64,000 nt of DNA, from contig AP017605.1 of assembly GCA_002356515.1 (NCBI GenBank), positions 2,418,001 to 2,482,000 on the forward strand. The letters run 5' to 3'. Position 1 is the stretch's first letter. The number at the start of each line of letters is the position of its first letter. Under the pieces are notes generated by a model. It worked only from the letters and a program-made list of their open reading frames with translations. It was not told the DNA's origin and ran no database searches. Made by a program: the position numbers and the translations under genes. Below are positions 9,078-18,022 of this stretch, piece by piece. Origin of the DNA: Mesorhizobium loti (GTDB lineage: Bacteria > Pseudomonadota > Alphaproteobacteria > Rhizobiales > Rhizobiaceae).

Positions 9078-9245
9078 CAAGGCATGCTCGAGTGTTGCCT
9101 CTCGGCGATGGCACGAACCTTTCTTGAGTTTAGCCGGCGGATTCCCGATCTCGGCGCTTGCAATACCAGCGCGGGCCGCTAAAAGCCCGGTTAAAAGGTA
9201 CGGGAGAGTCTGTCAGGCCTTCCCATCCCCCACCAGGAACGGTGC

Positions 9246-10181
9246 ATGAAACTCTTCGCGGGCAATTCCAACAGGGTGCTGGCCGAAGCGGTCGCCCGCT
9301 ATCTCAACATCCCGCTGGGCAAGGCCAGCGTCAGGCGCTTCGCCGACCAGGAAATCTTTGTCGAAATCCAGGAAAACGTGCGCGGCGAGGATGTCTTCAT
9401 CCTCCAGTCGACCTCATTCCCGACCAACGATCACCTGATGGAACTGCTCATCATGATCGACGCCTTCATGCGCTCCTCGGCCAAGCGCATCACGGCGGTG
9501 ATTCCCTATTTCGGTTATGCCAGGCAGGATCGCCGGGCATCGGGCCGCACGCCGATCTCGGCCAAGCTGGTCGCCAACATGATCACCCGCGCCGGCGTCG
9601 ACCGCGTTTTGACGCTCGACCTGCATGCCGGCCAGATCCAGGGCTTCTTTGACATCCCGACCGACAATCTGTTTTCCGTGCCGGTAATGGCTCGCGACGT
9701 GAAGGCCAAATACAAGCAGCTCGGCAATGTCGTCGTCGTGTCGCCCGATATTGGTGGCGTGGTGCGCGCGCGTGCGCTGGCCAAGCGCTTCGACGCGCAA
9801 CTCGCCATCGTTGACAAGCGCCGCGAGCGCCCGGGCGAATCGGAAGTCATGAACATCATCGGCGCGGTCGCCGGCAAGGATTGCCTGCTGATCGACGACA
9901 TCGTCGATTCCGGCGGCACGCTGTGCAACGCCGCCGATGCGCTCTTGGCCAACGGCGCCACCAGCGTCACCGCCTATATCACCCATGGCGTGCTGTCGGG
10001 CGGCGCTGTGGCCCGCATCAGTGGCTCGAAGCTGCAGGAACTGGTGATCACCGATTCCATCCAGCCGACGCAAGGCGTGCTCGACGCGCCGAACATCCGC
10101 GTCATCTCGATCGCCGACCTGATGGGCGAAGCGATTTCGCGCACGGCGACCGAGGAATCGGTGTCGAGCCTGTTCGATTAG
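9246..10181 (+). CDS. prs: Ribose-phosphate pyrophosphokinase
   Basis: Makes PRPP from ribose 5-phosphate and ATP for purine, pyrimidine, His and Trp synthesis. The 311-residue class I enzyme starts [20 protein letters not shown]. It shows the ATP-binding loop [10 protein letters not shown], the flexible-loop region SAKLVANMI, the segment [15 protein letters not shown] and the PRPP motif [13 protein letters not shown]. Length and motifs are complete. The gene ends two bases before the stop of the convergent AraC gene, leaving no room for a separate terminator. Confidence 0.97.
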   Translation: MKLFAGNSNRVLAEAVARYLNIPLGKASVRRFADQEIFVEIQENVRGEDVFILQSTSFPTNDHLMELLIMIDAFMRSSAKRITAVIPYFGYARQDRRASGRTPISAKLVANMITRAGVDRVLTLDLHAGQIQGFFDIPTDNLFSVPVMARDVKAKYKQLGNVVVVSPDIGGVVRARALAKRFDAQLAIVDKRRERPGESEVMNIIGAVAGKDCLLIDDIVDSGGTLCNAADALLANGATSVTAYITHGVLSGGAVARISGSKLQELVITDSIQPTQGVLDAPNIRVISIADLMGEAISRTATEESVSSLFD

Positions 10182-10182
10182 T

Positions 10183-11067
10183 CTAGGCTACAGGACCTTC
10201 CAGCCGCGCCGGCACGTTTGGCCGACGAACACTTTCGCCATTGTCGCGCGCGCCGCGCATATAGCCGCGCGGCGAGGAGCCCAGCATGCGCTTGAACATG
10301 GTGATGAAGGCCGGCACACTGTCATAGCCCAAGTCGAGCGCCACCCGGGTGATCGGCTCGCCATCGGCGAGCCGCGGCAGCGCCGCGAACAGGCAGGCCT
10401 GCTGGCGCCATGTCGACAGCGACAGGCCGGTCTGGCGCTGGAAGGCGCGCGTGAAGGAGCGCCGGCTCATGCCGGCGGCGTCAGCCCATTCGTCGATCGT
10501 CGCATGCGGCGAAGGTGCCGCGACGAAGCGCCGGCACAGCATCGCCAGCCTTGGATCGGACGGGAATGGCAGGCCGAGCGGCCGTTCCGGCAAGGTCGGG
10601 ATCTCATGCAGCAACAGCTTCATGATCAACCCGCCGCGCCCTTCCAGCTCGCCGCCTTGCGGCAGTTTCTCCGATTCCACGATCAGGCTGTGCATCAGCT
10701 CGGTAACGCCGACGACGCGCAAGCCTTCCGGCAGGCCGGGAATCGCGCCTGGCATGACATAGACCGAGCGCATCGAGACATCGCCCAGCATCTCGACCGA
10801 ATGCTCGATGCCGGCCGGAATCCACATCGCGTGGTCTGGCGGCACCATCCAGCGCCCGTGCCGCGTCGTCACCAGCACGACGCCGACCAGCGCGTGCAGC
10901 AACTGGCTGCGGCTGTGGCGGTGTTGCGGCACGTGGTAACCGTCGGGATATTCGGTCGGTAACGCCACCGCCGGCCCGGCAACCTCCTCCAGCCATTGCC
11001 AGCGGCTCTGGTGCAATTGGCCGAGATCGGCATTGCCGGCGCGGAAGATTTCCCTGCCATGTGGCAT
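10183..11067 (-). CDS. AraC family regulator with cupin N-terminus
   Basis: 294 residues. A cupin-like sensing domain (DGYHVPQHRHSRSQLLHALVG, then WMVPPDHAMWIPAGIEHSV) precedes a C-terminal AraC/XylS double helix-turn-helix (IDEWADAAGMSRRSFTRAFQ and VALDLGYDSVPAFITMFKR). The architecture resembles the NimR/YeaM group, which commonly control a divergent MFS exporter. Here it also lies head-to-head with the Fsr-like MFS gene, and the shared gap is the likely operator. No strong ribosome-binding site supports the start, so the exact N-terminus is uncertain. Confidence 0.9.
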   Translation of the reverse strand: MPHGREIFRAGNADLGQLHQSRWQWLEEVAGPAVALPTEYPDGYHVPQHRHSRSQLLHALVGVVLVTTRHGRWMVPPDHAMWIPAGIEHSVEMLGDVSMRSVYVMPGAIPGLPEGLRVVGVTELMHSLIVESEKLPQGGELEGRGGLIMKLLLHEIPTLPERPLGLPFPSDPRLAMLCRRFVAAPSPHATIDEWADAAGMSRRSFTRAFQRQTGLSLSTWRQQACLFAALPRLADGEPITRVALDLGYDSVPAFITMFKRMLGSSPRGYMRGARDNGESVRRPNVPARLEGPVA

Positions 11068-11218
11068 CGGCTATGGCCCACTTGCGAAACTATTGGACCA
11101 AACCACGAAAGAAGTCGCGCGGCAAGCGGCCTATAAGGCAACCGTCCCTAAGGCGGCCGCAGGAGCGTCCGTCAGATTGCCCGCGGGCGTGCCCGCCAAA
11201 AAGACCACGGAGCCTGCC

Positions 11219-12460
11219 TTGACCGATACGACAGCCGCCAGAGTCGCGCCACCCGCGAGCGCCAGTCACACTTCCGCTCAGGCGACGGCCTTCACCGTCA
11301 TCCTGGCGGTGAGTTTCTGCCATTGCATCAACGACATCATGCAGTCGCTGCTATCGGCCATCTATCCCTTGCTGAAACAGAATTACGGCCTCGATTTCTG
11401 GCAGATCGGCCTGTTGACCTTCACCTTCCAGGTGACGGCGTCGCTGCTGCAGCCGGTGATCGGCATGATCACCGACAAGCGGCCGATGCCCTATTCGCTG
11501 CCCTATGGCATGGCCTCGTCGCTGATCGGCCTGATCGTGCTGGCCTATGCCGGGCACTACTATCTGCTTTTGATCGGCGCCTCGCTGATCGGCATCGGCT
11601 CGGCGATCTTCCATCCCGAATCCTCGCGCATTGCCCGCTTCGCCTCGGGCGGCCGGTTTGGCCTGGCGCAGTCGCTGTTCCAGGTTGGCGGCAATTTCGG
11701 CCAGTCGATGGGGCCGCTGCTGGCCGCCTTCATCGTCGTGCCCTTCGGCCAGACCAGCATCGCCTGGTTCGCCGTCGGCTCGCTGATCGGCATCGTCGTT
11801 CTGTGGCAGGTCGGTGGCTGGTACAGCCGCTTGCGCGCCGCGCAAGGCACCCGTAAGGCGGCAAGCTTCGTCTCGCCCTTCCCGCGCCGCAAGGTGATGA
11901 ACGCATTGATCGTGCTGACCCTGCTGGTGTTGAGCAAGAACGCCTACATCGCCAGTCTCGCCAGCTACTACACCTTCTACTCCATCCATAAGTTCGGGGT
12001 TTCGGTGCAGATGAGCCAGGTGATGCTGTTCCTGTTCCTCGGCGCCTCGGCGCTGGGCATCCTGCTCGGCGGTCCGTTCGGCGACCGCTACGGACAGAAG
12101 GCGATGATCTGGTTTTCAATCGTCGGCGTGCTGCCCTTCACGCTGGCGCTGCCCTACGCCAATTTGGAATGGACGATGGTGCTGACGGTGCTGATCGGGC
12201 TGATCCTGTCATCGGCCTTCTCCAATATCGTCGTCTTCGCGCAGGAACTGGTACCCGGCCGCGTCGGCATGATCGCCGGCATCTTCTTCGGCTTCGCCTT
12301 CGGCATGGGCGGTATCGCAGCCGCCGTGCTCGGCGTCGTCGCCGACATGAAGGGCATCGATTTCGTCTTCCAGGTCTGTTCGTATCTGCCGCTGCTCGGG
12401 CTGCTGACGGTGTTCCTGCCCAACATGAAGGAAGCGAGGAAGGCCCAGGCCGCGGCCTAA
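11219..12460 (+). CDS. MFS transporter, fosmidomycin-resistance (Fsr) type
   Basis: About 413 residues with 12 predicted membrane segments. Family features are CHCINDIMQSLLSAIYPLLK in helix 1, GASLIGIGSAIFHPESSRIA in the first half and ELVPGRVGMIAGIFFGFAFG in the second. Fsr pumps export fosmidomycin and other small compounds; the true substrate here is unknown. There is no ATG before the first helix. I chose TTG at 11219 because ACGGAG lies just upstream; an earlier TTG at 11033 would overlap the divergent regulator. Regulation by that AraC protein is likely. Confidence 0.9.
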   Translation: MTDTTAARVAPPASASHTSAQATAFTVILAVSFCHCINDIMQSLLSAIYPLLKQNYGLDFWQIGLLTFTFQVTASLLQPVIGMITDKRPMPYSLPYGMASSLIGLIVLAYAGHYYLLLIGASLIGIGSAIFHPESSRIARFASGGRFGLAQSLFQVGGNFGQSMGPLLAAFIVVPFGQTSIAWFAVGSLIGIVVLWQVGGWYSRLRAAQGTRKAASFVSPFPRRKVMNALIVLTLLVLSKNAYIASLASYYTFYSIHKFGVSVQMSQVMLFLFLGASALGILLGGPFGDRYGQKAMIWFSIVGVLPFTLALPYANLEWTMVLTVLIGLILSSAFSNIVVFAQELVPGRVGMIAGIFFGFAFGMGGIAAAVLGVVADMKGIDFVFQVCSYLPLLGLLTVFLPNMKEARKAQAAA

Positions 12461-12491
12461 ACCCGGCGGATCGGAATTCATACCGAAAAAA

Positions 12492-12520
12492 CACCCGCCC
12501 GGATGGGCGGGTGCTTTGTC
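12492..12520. terminator. Bidirectional rho-independent terminator
   Basis: Perfect 9-bp stem CACCCGCCC (12492-12500) / GGGCGGGTG (12505-12513) with a GGAT loop. It is followed by CTTTGT on the plus strand and preceded by GAAAAAA, which gives a T-run on the minus strand. It sits between the convergent MFS and hydrolase genes and probably serves both. Confidence 0.85.
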
Positions 12521-12536
12521 TATCCTGCGGAAGGTT

Positions 12537-13394
12537 CTAGGCCTTGAAGAAGGCCAGAAGGTCGGCGTTGATGACGTCGGCATGAGTTGTCGCCATGCCA
12601 TGCGGGAAGCCCTTGTAGACCTTGAGCTCGCCCTTCTTGAGCAGCTTGATCGACAAGAGCGCCGAGTCGGCGATCGGGACGATCTGGTCGTCGTCGCCAT
12701 GCATGACCAGCACCGGCACGTCGATTGCCTTCAGATCCTCGGTGAAGTCGGTTTCCGAGAAGGCCTTGATGCAATCATAATGCGCCTTGGTGCCCCCCAT
12801 CATGCCCTGGCGCCACCAATTGTCGATGACCCCTTGCGAGACTTCGGCGCCCGGACGGTTGAAGCCGTAGAAAGGCCCGGCCGGAACGTCGCGGAAGAAC
12901 TGGGCGCGGTTGGCTGCCTGGGCAGCGCGAAAACCATCGAAGACCTCGATCGGCAGGCCGCCGGGATTGGCAGCCGTCTTGAGCATGATCGGCGGCACAG
13001 CACCAATCAGCACCGCCTTGGCGACACGGCCGCCCGAGCCGTACTTGGCGACATAGCGCGCCACCTCGCCGCCGCCGGTCGAATGGCCAACATGGATGGC
13101 ATTCTTGAGGTCGAGATACGCCGCCAGTTCAGCCACATCGGCCGCATAGGTGTCCATCTCATTGCCGATATCCGTCTGGGTCGAGCGGCCATGGCCGCGC
13201 CGATCATGGGCGATGACGCGGTAGCCCTGTGCCAGGAAGAACAGCATCTGGGCATCCCAGTCGTCGCTGCTCAACGGCCAGCCATGATGGAAGACGATGG
13301 GCTGACCGGTTCCCCAGTCCTTGTAGAAAATCTGCGTGCCGTCCTTGGTGGTGATCGTGCCGCTGCCGGAACCGGATTTCGTCTGCGAAGCCAT
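12537..13394 (-). CDS. Alpha/beta hydrolase (chloroperoxidase/arylesterase type)
   Basis: 285 residues of the non-heme haloperoxidase/arylesterase group. Visible are the oxyanion region [13 protein letters not shown], the nucleophile elbow GHSTGGG, the acid in [12 protein letters not shown] and the His in [12 protein letters not shown]. There is no signal peptide, so it is cytoplasmic. The ATG at 13394 has AAAGGAG directly upstream. It is divergent from an OhrR/MarR-type regulator and shares with it a gap carrying two palindromes, which suggests peroxide- or xenobiotic-responsive control. Confidence 0.92.
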   Translation of the reverse strand: MASQTKSGSGSGTITTKDGTQIFYKDWGTGQPIVFHHGWPLSSDDWDAQMLFFLAQGYRVIAHDRRGHGRSTQTDIGNEMDTYAADVAELAAYLDLKNAIHVGHSTGGGEVARYVAKYGSGGRVAKAVLIGAVPPIMLKTAANPGGLPIEVFDGFRAAQAANRAQFFRDVPAGPFYGFNRPGAEVSQGVIDNWWRQGMMGGTKAHYDCIKAFSETDFTEDLKAIDVPVLVMHGDDDQIVPIADSALLSIKLLKKGELKVYKGFPHGMATTHADVINADLLAFFKA

Positions 13395-13425
13395 CTCAAT
13401 CTCCTTTGATTGTTGTCGCGGTAAA

Positions 13426-13496
13426 CAATATCGCGATATCGATATTGCTAGCGCAGCCCTGAACCCTTGTCTACAAAAAATATGTATCGCGATATC
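13426..13496. promoter_or_regulatory. Two palindromic operator candidates in the hydrolase/ohrR-like gap
   Basis: ATATCGCGATAT at 13428-13439 lies inside a larger inverted repeat, CAATATCG (13426-13433) / CGATATTG (13440-13447). A second copy of the core, TATCGCGATA, is at 13485-13494. The centres are about 56 bp apart in the divergent promoter region. They are probable MarR/OhrR binding sites; the match to a real OhrR box is inference. Confidence 0.65.
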
Positions 13497-13542
13497 ATTT
13501 TTCGTGGTACTGAATTTCCTACGTCGGCAAAAGGAACGCGTC

Positions 13543-13971
13543 GTGCCTCTCCCGTTGGACAACCAGCTCTGTTTCACGCTCTACGCCACCTCAATGGCGA
13601 TCAATCGCACCTATAAGCCGATGCTGGACGAGATGGGGATCACCTATCCGCAATATCTCGTGCTCAACGCGCTTGCCGAGGCCGACGGCATGTCGGTTGG
13701 CTCGATCGCCCACCGGCTCGCTTTGGAATCGAGCACGATCACGCCACTGGTCAAGCGCATGGAACAGGCCGGCCTTGTGACCCGCCACCGCAGCCATACC
13801 GACGAGCGCCAGGTGCAGGTCGACCTCACAGTCGCCGGGCGCGAGCTGCTTGTCCAGTGCAATTGCCTGAACGAGACCTTGATCGAACGCTCCGGCATGA
13901 CGCTGGCGCAACTTGATGCGCTGAACCGGCAAATCCAGGCGCTGCGGGATGCGCTGGGTGGCGACCGCTAG
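13543..13971 (+). CDS. MarR family regulator, OhrR-like
   Basis: 142 residues. The N-terminus [16 protein letters not shown] matches OhrR, whose reactive Cys (Cys10 here) senses organic peroxides. The winged helix is [29 protein letters not shown] with the wing [16 protein letters not shown]. The GTG at 13543 has AAAAGGA at good spacing and gives the family length; there is no suitable ATG. No ohr peroxidase gene is adjacent. The divergent alpha/beta hydrolase is the obvious target, with autoregulation via the two palindromes. Confidence 0.88.
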   Translation: MPLPLDNQLCFTLYATSMAINRTYKPMLDEMGITYPQYLVLNALAEADGMSVGSIAHRLALESSTITPLVKRMEQAGLVTRHRSHTDERQVQVDLTVAGRELLVQCNCLNETLIERSGMTLAQLDALNRQIQALRDALGGDR

Positions 13972-14231
13972 CCATTTCGATCCAGCCGTAACTAGCTTTT
14001 CTCCCGAAACCCCCAGACGCCTGGAAAGCGCTCTGAGAAGGCGCCTGGAGCCATCGACCGGCCGCGACAGACGCCAGCCCGGCCGAAGGCATGCGATCAC
14101 GAAGCGGTGACGGCTGTAACGCACGCTCGGTAGCTTGCGAAGACTGGACATAGGCGTCGGGTAAAGCACTTGCGGCGCGTCCCGGCCGAAATCCCGGCGC
14201 GATCTGCCAACCTCTCAAGGAATCCACGATC

Positions 14232-15032
14232 ATGTTGAATAGGCGTACTTTTTCCACCGCGCTCGTCGCCGGGGTGGCGACGAGCATACTGGCCGGCTCC
14301 GCCAAGGCCCGAGCCCAGACGAGCTCCAAGATTCGCCCCGAGGTCCGCCCCAGGGTCCGCAACGTCGTCCTCGTCCATGGCGCTTATGCCGATGGCTCGT
14401 GCTGGTCGGAGGTGGTTGGCCTGCTGCAGCAGGCCGGCGTCAATGCAACCGTCGTCCAGCACCCGCTGACCACGCTGGAGGCAGGCGTCGAGGCAACGCG
14501 CCGTGCGATCGCTCTCCAGGATGGACCGACGATACTTGTCGGCCACTCCTTTGCCGGCATGATCGTCAGCGAGGCAGGGGCGGATCCAAAAGTGTCGTCG
14601 CTCGTCTATGTCGCGGCGCGCGCGCCCGATGCCGGCGAAGACTACACGGCGCTCGCCAAGACTTTCGCGCCGCCACCCGCCTCGGCGGGCCTTGTCTGGT
14701 CGGCGGGCTATGGCAAGCTCAGCGAGGAGGCTTTCCTGCGGGACTTCGCCGGTGGTATTCCTCGCGAGAAGGCGCGCATCCTCTATGCCGTCCAGGGGCC
14801 GATCTCGGATCAGCTTTTCTCCGGAAAGACAACCCAGGCGGCCTGGCGCTCAAAGCCGAGCTGGTATGCCGTCTCGACCGAGGACCGCACCATCAACCCG
14901 GATCTCGAGCGCTTCATGGCCAAACGCATGAACGCCAAGACCATCGAGGTGAAGGCAAGTCATTTGTCGCTGATCTCTCACCCGCGTGAGATCACCCAGC
15001 TCATATCGGAAGCCGCTGGGCAGCTCAGCTAG
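14232..15032 (+). CDS. Tat-exported alpha/beta hydrolase
   Basis: 266 residues with a twin-arginine signal (MLNRRTFSTALVAGVATS, cleavage near ARA-Q). The mature part is an esterase of the EstC/methyl-esterase-like group. It shows NVVLVHGAYADGSCW with the oxyanion HG, the nucleophile elbow VGHSFAG, the acid in STEDRTINPDLE and the His in VKASHLSLISHPREI. Related plant and bacterial enzymes hydrolyse small esters or hydroxynitriles; the substrate is unknown here. Likely periplasmic. A small gap of about 260 bases before it shows no gene. Confidence 0.9.
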   Translation: MLNRRTFSTALVAGVATSILAGSAKARAQTSSKIRPEVRPRVRNVVLVHGAYADGSCWSEVVGLLQQAGVNATVVQHPLTTLEAGVEATRRAIALQDGPTILVGHSFAGMIVSEAGADPKVSSLVYVAARAPDAGEDYTALAKTFAPPPASAGLVWSAGYGKLSEEAFLRDFAGGIPREKARILYAVQGPISDQLFSGKTTQAAWRSKPSWYAVSTEDRTINPDLERFMAKRMNAKTIEVKASHLSLISHPREITQLISEAAGQLS

Positions 15033-15385
15033 CGAGGTTGGTCCCGGGGCGGTATGAAGTTCAACCGCTTCGGCGACCGGCTCGTTTGAAATGTTGCAAC
15101 CCCAAGCCGACCGGCCAGCCGGGAATGCTGAGCCGCACGAGGTGCCCGCAGGCGCCTCCAGCCTCCGGCTTGCACCTCCGGTCGCCTTCCGCTATAGAGC
15201 CGCCACCCGCGTAGACACCCTTGGAGGCAACGCGGCGGAAGGCTGCCTTCCCTTGTGATCCCGAACAAAGCTCCGTCTCAAAGCGGGTGCCCTTATTCGG
15301 ACATCCAGGTCTGGCGGCTTTCGACGTTTACGGCTTGGGCACATTGCCTGCCGCAAACGCTCCATAACACGCGAAAGGAAAAGCC
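15033..15385. other. Gene-free stretch upstream of rplY
   Basis: 353 bases with no credible ORF on either strand by composition. It must hold the rplY-pth promoter. An AAAGGAAAAGCC ribosome-binding site precedes rplY. I recognise no tRNA, riboswitch or clear hairpin here. Confidence 0.4.
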
Positions 15386-16027
15386 ATGAGCCACGATACT
15401 TACGAGCTCAAGGCCGAAGCGCGCGAACAGGTCGGTAAGGGGTCCGCCCGTGCAGTTCGCCGCAACGGTAAAGTGCCTGCAGTAATCTATGGTGACAAGC
15501 AGCCTCCCCTGGCGATCGCTCTCACCTACAAGGACATCTACTACAAGATCCACGGCGGCGGGTTCCTGACCACGATCGCCACGATCGATGTCGACGGCAA
15601 GAAGATCCAGGTCCTGCCGAAGGACTTCCAACTCGACCCGGTCAAGGATTTCCCTGTCCATGTCGACTTCCTGCGCATCGGCAAGGACACCGAAGTCAAT
15701 GTCGACGTGCCTGTCCACTTCATCAATGAGGACAAGTCGCCCGGCATCAAGCGCGGCGGCGTGCTCAACATCGTGCGTCACGAAGTCGAGTTCCACTGCC
15801 CGGCCAATGCGATCCCGGAATTCATCACCATCGATCTCACCGGCACCAACATCGGCGATTCGATCCACATCTCGGCGGTCAAGCTGCCGGCCGGCGTCAA
15901 GCCGGTCATCTCCGATCGCGACTTCACCATCGCGACCATTGCCGGTTCGTCGGCGATGAAGCCGGAGGCCGAAGAGACGGTCGAAGCGGCTGCACCTGAA
16001 GCGGCTCCTGCCGCCGAAGAGAAGTAA
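15386..16027 (+). CDS. rplY: 50S ribosomal protein L25 (CTC form)
   Basis: The 5S rRNA-binding protein of the large subunit, in the long CTC (general stress) form. The N-terminal L25 domain (residues 1 to about 95) begins [20 protein letters not shown]. The C-terminal beta domain follows, and an Ala/Glu-rich acidic tail ends the 213 residues, as is usual in alphaproteobacteria. A good ribosome-binding site precedes the ATG. pth follows after 23 bases on the same strand, the usual rplY-pth pair. Confidence 0.96.
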   Translation: MSHDTYELKAEAREQVGKGSARAVRRNGKVPAVIYGDKQPPLAIALTYKDIYYKIHGGGFLTTIATIDVDGKKIQVLPKDFQLDPVKDFPVHVDFLRIGKDTEVNVDVPVHFINEDKSPGIKRGGVLNIVRHEVEFHCPANAIPEFITIDLTGTNIGDSIHISAVKLPAGVKPVISDRDFTIATIAGSSAMKPEAEETVEAAAPEAAPAAEEK

Positions 16028-16050
16028 CTCTTTCCCGCCCGGAGCAGACG

Positions 16051-16770
16051 ATGCTTGTCTTTGCAGGCCTCGGCAATCCGGGCGCGAAATACGCTGGCAA
16101 CCGGCACAATGTCGGTTTCATGGCGGCGGACGCTATCGCCCGCCGCCATTCCTTTTCGCCCTGGTCGAAGAAATTCCAGGGCCTGATTTCAGAAGGCACG
16201 CTCGGCGGCGAGAAGATCGTCCTGATCAAGCCACAGACCTTCATGAACCTCTCCGGCCAGTCGGTCGGCGAAGCGCTGCGCTTCTACAAGCTCGAGCTTT
16301 CCGCCCTCACCGTCTTCTATGACGAGATCGACCTTGCCGAAGGCAAGCTGCGCATCAAGACCGGCGGCGGCGCCGGCGGCCACAACGGCATCCGCTCGAT
16401 CGACGGCCATGTCGGCAACGCCTATCGCCGTGTGCGCATCGGCGTCGGCCATCCCGGCGTCAAGGAAATGGTCCAGCACCATGTGCTCGGCGATTTCGAC
16501 AAGGCCGACCGCGAATGGCTCGATCCCTTGCTCGACGCGATCGCCGACAACGCCGCCATGATCGTCAAGGGCGACGAATCCGGCTTCATGAACAAGGCAG
16601 CCCTTGCCGTTCAGGGCAAGGCGATAGCCGAGTTGGAAAAGCCGGCGCAGAAGCAGGCGCCCAAGCAGCAGAGCCACATCCGCCAGGCACGCCCGCAGCA
16701 GGCGCCCGCCAAACTGCCTGAGACCGGGCCGATGGCGGCGATGCTGAAGAAGCTGTTCGGAAAAGACTGA
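16051..16770 (+). CDS. pth: Peptidyl-tRNA hydrolase
   Basis: Recycles peptidyl-tRNA released from stalled ribosomes. Seen are the N-terminus [20 protein letters not shown] with the catalytic His in NRHNVG, the motif [13 protein letters not shown], the catalytic Asp in [11 protein letters not shown] and [14 protein letters not shown]. The core ends near residue 190. A 45-residue Gln/Lys/Pro-rich extension follows, as in other rhizobial Pth proteins, making 239 residues in all. It is probably co-transcribed with rplY. Confidence 0.97.
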   Translation: MLVFAGLGNPGAKYAGNRHNVGFMAADAIARRHSFSPWSKKFQGLISEGTLGGEKIVLIKPQTFMNLSGQSVGEALRFYKLELSALTVFYDEIDLAEGKLRIKTGGGAGGHNGIRSIDGHVGNAYRRVRIGVGHPGVKEMVQHHVLGDFDKADREWLDPLLDAIADNAAMIVKGDESGFMNKAALAVQGKAIAELEKPAQKQAPKQQSHIRQARPQQAPAKLPETGPMAAMLKKLFGKD

Positions 16771-16777
16771 AGCGACC

Positions 16778-16804
16778 GGCGCCGCCTGACATACAGGCAG
16801 CGCC
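16778..16804 (+). terminator. Putative terminator after pth
   Basis: An 11-bp stem with one mismatch, GGCGCCGCCTG (16778-16788) / CAGGCAGCGCC (16794-16804), eight bases after the pth stop. There is no T-run, so rho-independent activity is uncertain. Confidence 0.5.
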
Positions 16805-16815
16805 GACCCGCAGAG

Positions 16816-16965
16816 CTACATCGCGCCGACGGCCATGCCCTTGGTCGTCTCATCGATGGCATCCTTCACCAGCGCGATCGCCTTGACGCGATGACCGCCC
16901 TTGTCCGGCAAGGCCGCCTAAAGCTGGTTGAGCACGGCCTGGAGATCATTCAGCGCCTTGTTCAT
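16816..16965 (-). pseudogene. Broken small gene of the DKGGHR type
   Basis: Reading the minus strand from ATG at 16965 gives MNKALNDLQAVLNQL, then an in-frame TAG (16918-16920), then AALPDKGGHRVKAIALVKDA and a short tail to a TAG at 16816. The segment L-x-A-ALPDKGGHR-x-KAI matches a common small proteobacterial hypothetical family usually read through without a stop. A single CAG-to-TAG change would explain the break. The N-terminal signal peptide of the family is also absent, so this is most likely a decayed remnant. Confidence 0.55.
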
Positions 16966-17151
16966 CTGCCGTTCAGAACTCCCTCTATGGTGAAGCTGTC
17001 GTCACGCGACATCGCTAAATTAGCCCGCGCCGGCATCACGCCGTATTGACGAACGCGTGATCGGCGGCCGGCCCCGGCCCGCCTTGCCGGCAGGCGACGT
17101 CCCACGCTAGCACTGGCGCGTACTGGCAAGATCGGTGGCAGTGAGACCGGC

Positions 17152-17904
17152 ATGGCGGATGATGTTTCGGATCTGACCGGGGAGGCCAGGCAACTGGGCC
17201 TGGCGGGCGATTTCGGTGCGGCCCATCGGCTGATCGACCGGGCCACGGTTCTTGCCGGCGAGGACCCCACCAGGCGGGCGGCATGCACCATTGAGCGCGG
17301 CCGGCTGTACAATTCCGCCGGACAGCGGGATCTGGCGCGGCCGCTGTTTGAGGAGGCATGGCGGCTGGCACGAGAGGCACGGGCGCATGTGCTGGCGGCC
17401 GATGCGGCCCACATGATCGCCATCGTCGGAACACTCGACGACGCCGTCGAATGGACCGCGATTGGCCTTGCCTATGTCGGCGAACATCCGCAAGCAGAGC
17501 CATGGCGCGGCCCCCTACTGAACAATCTCGGCTGGTCCTATTTCGATGCCGGCCGGTTCGACGATGCATTGCCTGTCTTCGAGCAGGCGGTGGAGGTGCG
17601 GCAGTCGCGCGGCCAGGCCCGGGAGCTGCGCATCGCCCGCTACGCGGTCGTCAGGACGCTGCGCGCGCTTGGTCGCCTCGATGAGGCCCGGCGGCTTGCC
17701 GAGGAGACGGCCGACGCGGCACGAACCGCTGGCGATCAGGCGCCTTACATTCATGAGGAACTGGCCGAGTGCCATGCCGGACTAGGCGACATGAACCGCG
17801 CGCGCTCGAGCGCTCTACGCGCCCTCGCCGTTCTCGGGGACGATCCCGCCTTTGTCAGCCGGGAACCCCGCCGGCTCGCCAGACTGCGAGAATTGGCAGG
17901 CTGA
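17152..17904 (+). CDS. Tetratricopeptide repeat protein
   Basis: A 250-residue soluble protein built almost wholly of helical TPR units. Clear repeats are ERGRLYNSAGQRDLARPLFEEAW, LLNNLGWSYFDAGRFDDALPVFEQA, VVRTLRALGRLDEARRLAEE and ELAECHAGLGDMNRARSSALRAL. It is likely a protein-binding scaffold. There is no signal peptide and no catalytic domain. It lies alone upstream of ychF; its partner is unknown. Confidence 0.85.
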   Translation: MADDVSDLTGEARQLGLAGDFGAAHRLIDRATVLAGEDPTRRAACTIERGRLYNSAGQRDLARPLFEEAWRLAREARAHVLAADAAHMIAIVGTLDDAVEWTAIGLAYVGEHPQAEPWRGPLLNNLGWSYFDAGRFDDALPVFEQAVEVRQSRGQARELRIARYAVVRTLRALGRLDEARRLAEETADAARTAGDQAPYIHEELAECHAGLGDMNRARSSALRALAVLGDDPAFVSREPRRLARLRELAG

Positions 17905-18022
17905 ACGCCGGCCATAGGTTTGCCTTCGCCGGGCCACCCATCCCGCTGGGGGCTTGACGTTGATCACCCCTATCGCCCATAGCCCTCATCAAATTTCGCT
18001 TTTCCCGATAGGACTGGACACA

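Noticed and set aside
15029..15268. Minus-strand 79-codon frame before rplY
   Set aside because: No ribosome-binding site, Arg/Pro-rich composition and no homology recognised.
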